From the NCBI GenBank assembly GCA_011620785.1, contig WOYM01000079.1, forward strand, positions 1 to 8,973: a DNA stretch of 8,973 bases, in the 5' to 3' direction. Each line of letters begins with the position of its first letter. Position 1 is the first letter of the stretch. The DNA is from Methanothrix sp. (GTDB lineage Archaea > Halobacteriota > Methanosarcinia > Methanotrichales > Methanotrichaceae). This document shows positions 6,658 through 8,973 of this stretch, piece after piece. The notes beneath the pieces are model-generated. The model was not told the DNA's origin, ran no database searches, and saw nothing but the letters and a program-made list of their open reading frames with translations. The translations under genes were made by a program, and so were the position numbers.

Positions 6658-6912
6658 TCAGCTCTCGGAACTCCTTTCGGCCAGATACGCCCTGGCCTTC
6701 CAGGGATCACAAGCCAGCTCATTAATTCGGTCCTCCGACATGCGCCAGAGCATATCGTCCGCCTCGGTCACTTCGTCTCTCTCCTGCCACCAGGAGAGGC
6801 AGGCTTCAGCAGCTAGCTTGCAAGCGTCCTCATCCGTCAAATGCAGAGATGCACAGTACGCCTCGCCCACGCATGCACCCACTGGTGCCCTAGTACAAAG
6901 ATCACAGTTCAT
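6658..6912 (-). CDS. Small cysteine-rich hypothetical protein
   Basis: This 84-residue acidic protein has seven cysteines. I recognise no family. The N-terminus carries Cys3, Cys6, Cys14 and Cys20, a possible metal-binding cluster. The rest looks helical, with Cys31, Cys38 and Cys68, several Trp (41, 42, 56, 71) and a run of acidic residues around 44-53. The ATG at 6912 has only a weak ribosome-binding site. The gene lies 50 bases downstream of another - strand gene and is probably co-transcribed with it. AT-rich sequence after the stop could end the transcript. The amino-acid content is protein-like, but coding status rests on that and on position only. Confidence 0.6.
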   Translation of the reverse strand: MNCDLCTRAPVGACVGEAYCASLHLTDEDACKLAAEACLSWWQERDEVTEADDMLWRMSEDRINELACDPWKARAYLAERSSES

Positions 6913-6962
6913 TTCAGCGCCCTATTTTGGTTAACGGGATTAATTAAACTATCCCAAGCTAT

Positions 6963-7436
6963 CTATAGACCTTCGCCAGCAATAAAGCATTGCTGTTTTG
7001 TGCGGAGAAGATCGCACAGTATTTCATAATCGCTCACAGGAAAGCGGATGGATATGGATAACGTAAATCCGCACGCTTGGGAGGGATTCAATTCTACTGT
7101 ATCGGACTCCTGGTCAATGTACTCTCTTGCATCATGAGGATGACCAGCATATTGCCAGCCTCCATTTGAGCCCATTATTCTGGAATACAGCCAGTTATTG
7201 GCTCCAGGGTCGTTGATGGGATCAAGACCCGATACTATACGTGCCAAAAGCGCCTCTGCATCTTCGGCAGCGAGAAACTCGATCCATATGATGCCCGGCT
7301 TATTTTCTTGACAGGAATTGCAGGTGATGATACCGCAGTCCCAGATGGCTTCCAGCAGTGGTGCTATTCGTTCGTCCACCTCGATCATCGTGTCTGATGC
7401 AGGATCGTGAATTGCGGTCTGCTTGTGCTCTGTCAA
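6963..7436 (-). CDS. Hypothetical protein, possibly of a phage/plasmid-type small-protein family
   Basis: This 157-residue soluble protein has no assigned function. The segment IEVDERIAPLLEAIWDCGI (18-36), followed by TCNSCQ (38-43) and IIWIEFLAAEDAEALL (49-64), resembles from memory a conserved uncharacterised family in phage, plasmid and actinobacterial genomes, with a 'SCQ' centre and a beta-strand plus helix after it. That link is unconfirmed. Cys34, Cys39 and Cys42 are close together and could bind metal. The start is TTG at 7436 with GGAG ten bases upstream. An in-frame ATG at 7388 is the alternative, but it would remove residues that seem to belong to the conserved part, and it lacks a ribosome-binding site. 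A TATA box lies at 7551-7558. The gene probably forms a two-gene unit with the cysteine-rich gene downstream. Confidence 0.75.
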   Translation of the reverse strand: MTEHKQTAIHDPASDTMIEVDERIAPLLEAIWDCGIITCNSCQENKPGIIWIEFLAAEDAEALLARIVSGLDPINDPGANNWLYSRIMGSNGGWQYAGHPHDAREYIDQESDTVELNPSQACGFTLSISIRFPVSDYEILCDLLRTKQQCFIAGEGL

Positions 7437-7550
7437 AATCCTTTAGCTCCTTTCCATCCTCAAAGGTCTCAATATCGCGTGCATTAGGTGACGCTGCACG
7501 CCGCGAAAAAGTTGGAAATCTGAAGGGCAGGATGACGCCCCGACTAGCCG

Positions 7551-7558
7551 ATTTATAG
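7551..7558 (-). promoter_or_regulatory. TATA box for the 6658-7436 gene pair
   Basis: On the - strand it reads CTATAAAT. Transcription starting about 25 bases downstream would give a leader of roughly 90 nt before the TTG at 7436. This box sits between the zinc-ribbon gene and the pair, suggesting the pair has its own promoter. Confidence 0.5.
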
Positions 7559-7585
7559 ATGTAATTCGACTAGAACAGATATTGT

Positions 7586-7792
7586 TCAGTACCTTCCAGA
7601 AGACCTGGCAGGCCTGTGCTTCTGGTAGCACTCGCTGCAGTAAACCGGCCTGGATCCATCCGGTTTGAATGGAACCTGGGTTTGCTTGCCGCATTCTGAG
7701 CAAGTTACATCTGTCATTTCTCTCGGACCGCTGTTGTAGCCACCGCGGCTGCCGCCGGAGCTACCTCTGTTTTCATATTTTCTCTCAAACAT
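7586..7792 (-). CDS. Small CxxC-x17-CxxC zinc-ribbon protein with Gly/Arg-rich N-terminus
   Basis: This 68-residue protein contains a CxxC-x17-CxxC zinc-ribbon domain, known from Methanosarcina barkeri and other archaea and bacteria. Numbered from the ATG at 7792, the cysteines are at 31, 34, 52 and 55, around KQTQVPFKPDGSRPVYC. Residues 2-24 are rich in Gly, Arg, Ser and Tyr, with RGG-like spacing typical of flexible nucleic-acid-binding tails. A role with RNA or DNA is therefore a reasonable inference but unproven. I chose the ATG at 7792 because GTGA with upstream GGTAC lies at a good distance before it. TTG at 7822 or GTG at 7801 would add 10 or 3 residues, but TTG 7822 lies inside a palindrome. 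The leader can form alternative hairpins. The domain is certain; function is unknown. Confidence 0.85.
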   Translation of the reverse strand: MFERKYENRGSSGGSRGGYNSGPREMTDVTCSECGKQTQVPFKPDGSRPVYCSECYQKHRPARSSGRY

Positions 7793-7812
7793 TTTATTCA
7801 CGTACCATTTGG

Positions 7813-7872
7813 ATCGATTCAAAGAATCGAACTCGCTACAAAAGACATCTCAACAAATCTCTTTGAATCGAT
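7813..7872 (-). promoter_or_regulatory. Leader with mutually exclusive hairpins upstream of the zinc-ribbon gene
   Basis: The arm ATCGATTCAAAG (7813-7824) has a perfect 12-base inverted partner CTTTGAATCGAT (7861-7872), able to form a long stem with a 36-nt loop. The same proximal arm also lies inside a compact palindrome at 7815-7829, CGATTC-AAA-GAATCG. The two stems share bases and cannot form together. Both lie in the predicted leader, the proximal one ending about 23 bases before the ATG. This is a possible RNA switch or thermosensor; alternatively the repeats are operator sites in DNA. Confidence 0.45.
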
Positions 7873-7907
7873 GAAAATGTAACACATCTTAAATGATCAA
7901 TCCGGTT

Positions 7908-7915
7908 GATATACC
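7908..7915 (-). promoter_or_regulatory. Candidate TATA box of the zinc-ribbon gene
   Basis: On the - strand it reads GGTATATC. A start site about 25 bases downstream, near 7885, would give a leader of around 90 nt containing all of the inverted repeats at 7813-7872. Confidence 0.4.
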
Positions 7916-8104
7916 TGTCGGTGGAAATGTGAAATAGGATGGAAAAAAAACATGAAGCACCGGATCATCAGGCTTCTTTTATTATGTAAGGAATACAATT
8001 CTCGCCGCCTCCTTTGGAAAGAGCACTGCAACCAAGGCACTTTAGCGTCTTTTTGGCGATTCGTTCAGCATAGGAATATAAGGAAAGGTTACAATTGATA
8101 GTGC

Positions 8105-8110
8105 AGGTGA
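8105..8110 (+). promoter_or_regulatory. Shine-Dalgarno AGGTGA deciding the 8116 start
   Basis: AGGTGA matches the archaeal anti-Shine-Dalgarno core perfectly and lies five bases before the ATG at 8116. It overlaps the ATG at 8110, which makes that start and the upstream TTG (8095) unlikely. Confidence 0.6.
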
Positions 8111-8115
8111 TGTGG

Positions 8116-8460
8116 ATGAAGAAGCTCAACAGAAAGGATATTCACATATTGAAAAAGCTGGTCAAGCCGCACATCGAAGATCTGGAGAAGGGAAAAGCGG
8201 GCAGCTTGCTGACATCCATCTCTAAATACTATATAGCCGACAGGGAAGATTTTCTGTCCAGGCTGGATAAGCTGCCTGATGAGGATCTCAAATATCTGGC
8301 AGAGCGAGCAATGGACGGCTCGGAATGCCTGCTGTGCATTGCGCCGCAGTGTGCAGAGGTCTTCTTGGATGCGGTTGAAAGAAGGCTCTCGCCAGAGATT
8401 GCAGGCAGATTGAAAGAACTCTTCGAGAACGTGACCACCGGCTACAAGGATGTGACTTAA
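8116..8460 (+). CDS. Hypothetical all-helical protein
   Basis: This 114-residue charged protein belongs to no family I recognise. It appears all-helical: a basic first helix (residues 1-25, Lys/His-rich), a KYYIADREDFLSRLDKLP segment around 37-54, and two or three C-terminal helices. The cysteines are at 71, 74 and 79 (ECLLCIAPQC). There is no membrane segment or signal peptide. The start at 8116 follows AGGTGA; earlier in-frame TTG and ATG starts would add up to seven residues but fit the ribosome-binding site less well. It is transcribed away from the zinc-ribbon gene and has no partner downstream. Composition and the strong Shine-Dalgarno support a real gene. Function is unknown. Confidence 0.75.
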   Translation: MKKLNRKDIHILKKLVKPHIEDLEKGKAGSLLTSISKYYIADREDFLSRLDKLPDEDLKYLAERAMDGSECLLCIAPQCAEVFLDAVERRLSPEIAGRLKELFENVTTGYKDVT

Positions 8461-8476
8461 CCGGTTCGCTCCACAG

Positions 8477-8619
8477 GCAGTTGGCATTAGAATAACATAC
8501 TGTATAACGATGGGCAGTTGCATGCATCCTCTGCAACAGTATCCCGTGCTCCATGATTCCCTTGCAGTTTCCGAAATGAAAAACGACTAAAGACTTTTTC
8601 TGTCTGATATGCCAACTGC
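8477..8619. repeat. 11-bp perfect inverted repeat bounding a 143-bp segment
   Basis: GCAGTTGGCAT (8477-8487) and ATGCCAACTGC (8609-8619) are perfect inverted copies. A related direct copy, GCAGTTGCAT, begins at 8514, followed by a 6-bp hairpin (GTTGCA 8517-8522 / TGCAAC 8532-8537). Size and layout suit a miniature inverted-repeat element or a structured RNA. No clear flanking target duplication is seen. Confidence 0.4.
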
Positions 8620-8703
8620 AGATCCGTCTGAACACTCGACAGAATTATTAAGTATGCTTCAGAATGCAATTGCCTAAAGGTGGTATTGAGGACCATGGAA
8701 GCA

Positions 8704-8712
8704 CTTATAAAG
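8704..8712 (+). promoter_or_regulatory. Candidate TATA box for an unannotated + strand transcript
   Basis: CTTATAAAG is a good match to the archaeal TATA consensus. A start near 8735 would yield a transcript of about 190 nt ending at the terminator-like hairpin at 8882-8930. No open reading frame of note lies in it. Confidence 0.35.
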
Positions 8713-8881
8713 AGAGAGATATCTATAAATCCCTGTAACTATTCAGCCCTGCTCGCGGAATCATTAAGAATTCAGACCGCAATCAAAGTTCTCTGAGGAA
8801 TGAATGGCTTCCCTTCAAAGACTCCTTGAATAGCGTCGATAACTGAACTGGAGTTCTTTTTAACCTAACCTCCCGAAAAGC

Positions 8882-8930
8882 TCAGGCGCACAGGTTTAGC
8901 GCCTGAAGTATTTCTCTTTGTTTTTTTGTC
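8882..8930 (+). terminator. Stem-loop with T-rich tail
   Basis: TCAGGCGC (8882-8889) and GCGCCTGA (8899-8906) form a perfect 8-bp, G+C-rich stem with a 9-nt loop. It is followed by a T-rich tract to 8930 with seven T in a row at 8921-8927. On the + strand this is a textbook intrinsic terminator. The stem also encodes the last codons of the - strand gene, so it may serve convergent transcripts. Confidence 0.6.
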
Positions 8931-8973
8931 ATTTCGGTGACTAATATTTGTCCATCAGCCAAAGCAATTTTTC
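8882..8973 (-). CDS. C-terminal fragment of a gene cut by the window edge (possible transposase)
   Basis: Reading the - strand from 8971, 29 codons are open to a TGA at 8884-8882. The peptide has a protein-like, helical character: KIALADGQILVTEM, then TKKQREILQALNLCA at the end. The 'TxxQREILxAL' ending reminds me of IS1634-type transposase C-termini, but this is a recollection on very few residues and could equally be another family. The start and most of the gene lie beyond the window. The last codons coincide with the terminator stem. Confidence 0.5.
   Translation of the reverse strand, partial: KIALADGQILVTEMTKKQREILQALNLCA

Larger units (their letters stand above)
7793..8115. other. 323-bp divergent intergenic region
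   Basis: This region separates the zinc-ribbon gene (- strand) from the helical hypothetical gene (+ strand). It holds the structured leader at 7813-7872 and the - strand TATA box at 7908-7915. AATATAAGG (8076-8084) is a possible + strand TATA box that would give a nearly leaderless mRNA. A - strand open frame from 7968 upward carries a Cys-x2-Cys-x12-Cys pattern but lacks a good start. A 48-codon + strand frame (7952-8098) has unlikely composition. Confidence 0.4.
8461..8881. other. 421-bp region without a convincing gene
   Basis: No frame here has a good start, ribosome-binding site and protein-like composition. The first part (8477-8619) is bounded by an 11-bp inverted repeat and contains a further GCAGTTGCAT copy and a small hairpin. 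The second part has CTTATAAAG (8704-8712), a good + strand TATA box, and a T-tailed hairpin beyond it at 8882-8930. The region may hold a small RNA, the remnant of a mobile element, or the end of the element whose gene is cut at the right edge. Confidence 0.45.

Noticed and set aside
7443..7703. 86-codon - strand frame overlapping the zinc-ribbon gene
   Set aside because: It overlaps the well-supported CxxC-x17-CxxC gene in another frame, has no ribosome-binding site and has unconvincing composition.
7952..8098. 48-codon + strand frame ending near the helical hypothetical gene
   Set aside because: The peptide is rich in Arg, Trp and Leu with no recognisable pattern, and the ribosome-binding site is poor.
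8167..8430. Faint resemblance of the helical hypothetical protein to FliG-type helical repeats
   Set aside because: Similarity is limited to generic helical leucine/acidic patterns; no diagnostic motif, and a flagellar switch protein is unexpected in an archaeon.
8089..8523. 144-codon - strand frame opposite the helical hypothetical gene
   Set aside because: It is antisense to 8116-8460, which has a perfect Shine-Dalgarno and better composition; its peptide is typical of a shadow frame.
8487..8696. 69-codon - strand frame
   Set aside because: The start lacks a ribosome-binding site, the composition is not protein-like, and it runs through the inverted-repeat segment.

Overview
The window looks archaeal, most likely from a methanogen of the order Methanosarcinales and possibly Methanothrix-like. 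The evidence is a coenzyme-F420 FrhB/FdhB-type domain, a small protein with the CxxC-x17-CxxC signature known from Methanosarcina, TATA-like boxes rather than bacterial -35/-10 promoters, GGAGGTGA-type Shine-Dalgarno sites and moderate G+C. The genus is an inference; no rRNA or other marker gene is present.

Left part (1-2263): a MacroD/YmdB-type macrodomain hydrolase on the + strand converges on an arsenite methyltransferase gene (arsM) on the - strand. A four-helix membrane protein of unknown function follows, also on the - strand.

Centre (2505-6500): a three-gene - strand operon is the highlight. In transcription order it encodes a NuoE/HydC-like 2Fe-2S subunit, a HydB/NuoF-like flavoprotein with extra Fe-S domains at both ends, and a third subunit. 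The third subunit begins like HydA/NuoG/HoxU (2Fe-2S plus two 4Fe-4S), but where HydA carries the hydrogen-activating H-cluster it carries an F420-handling FrhB domain. The set resembles the trimeric electron-bifurcating hydrogenase HydABC with its catalytic head exchanged for an F420 module. The best hypothesis is a soluble NAD(P)(H):F420 oxidoreductase, possibly coupled to ferredoxin by flavin-based bifurcation or confurcation. It has a good TATA box, an about 110-nt leader and an AT-rich inverted repeat upstream.

Right part (6658-8973): two small cysteine-containing - strand genes of unknown function are followed by the CxxC-x17-CxxC zinc-ribbon gene, whose leader can form two competing hairpins. 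A divergent helical hypothetical gene (8116-8460) comes next. About 420 bases without a convincing gene follow; they hold an 11-bp inverted repeat spanning 143 bp and a TATA-box/terminator pair that could bound a small RNA. The right edge cuts a - strand coding sequence, of which only the last 29 codons are visible and which may be a transposase.
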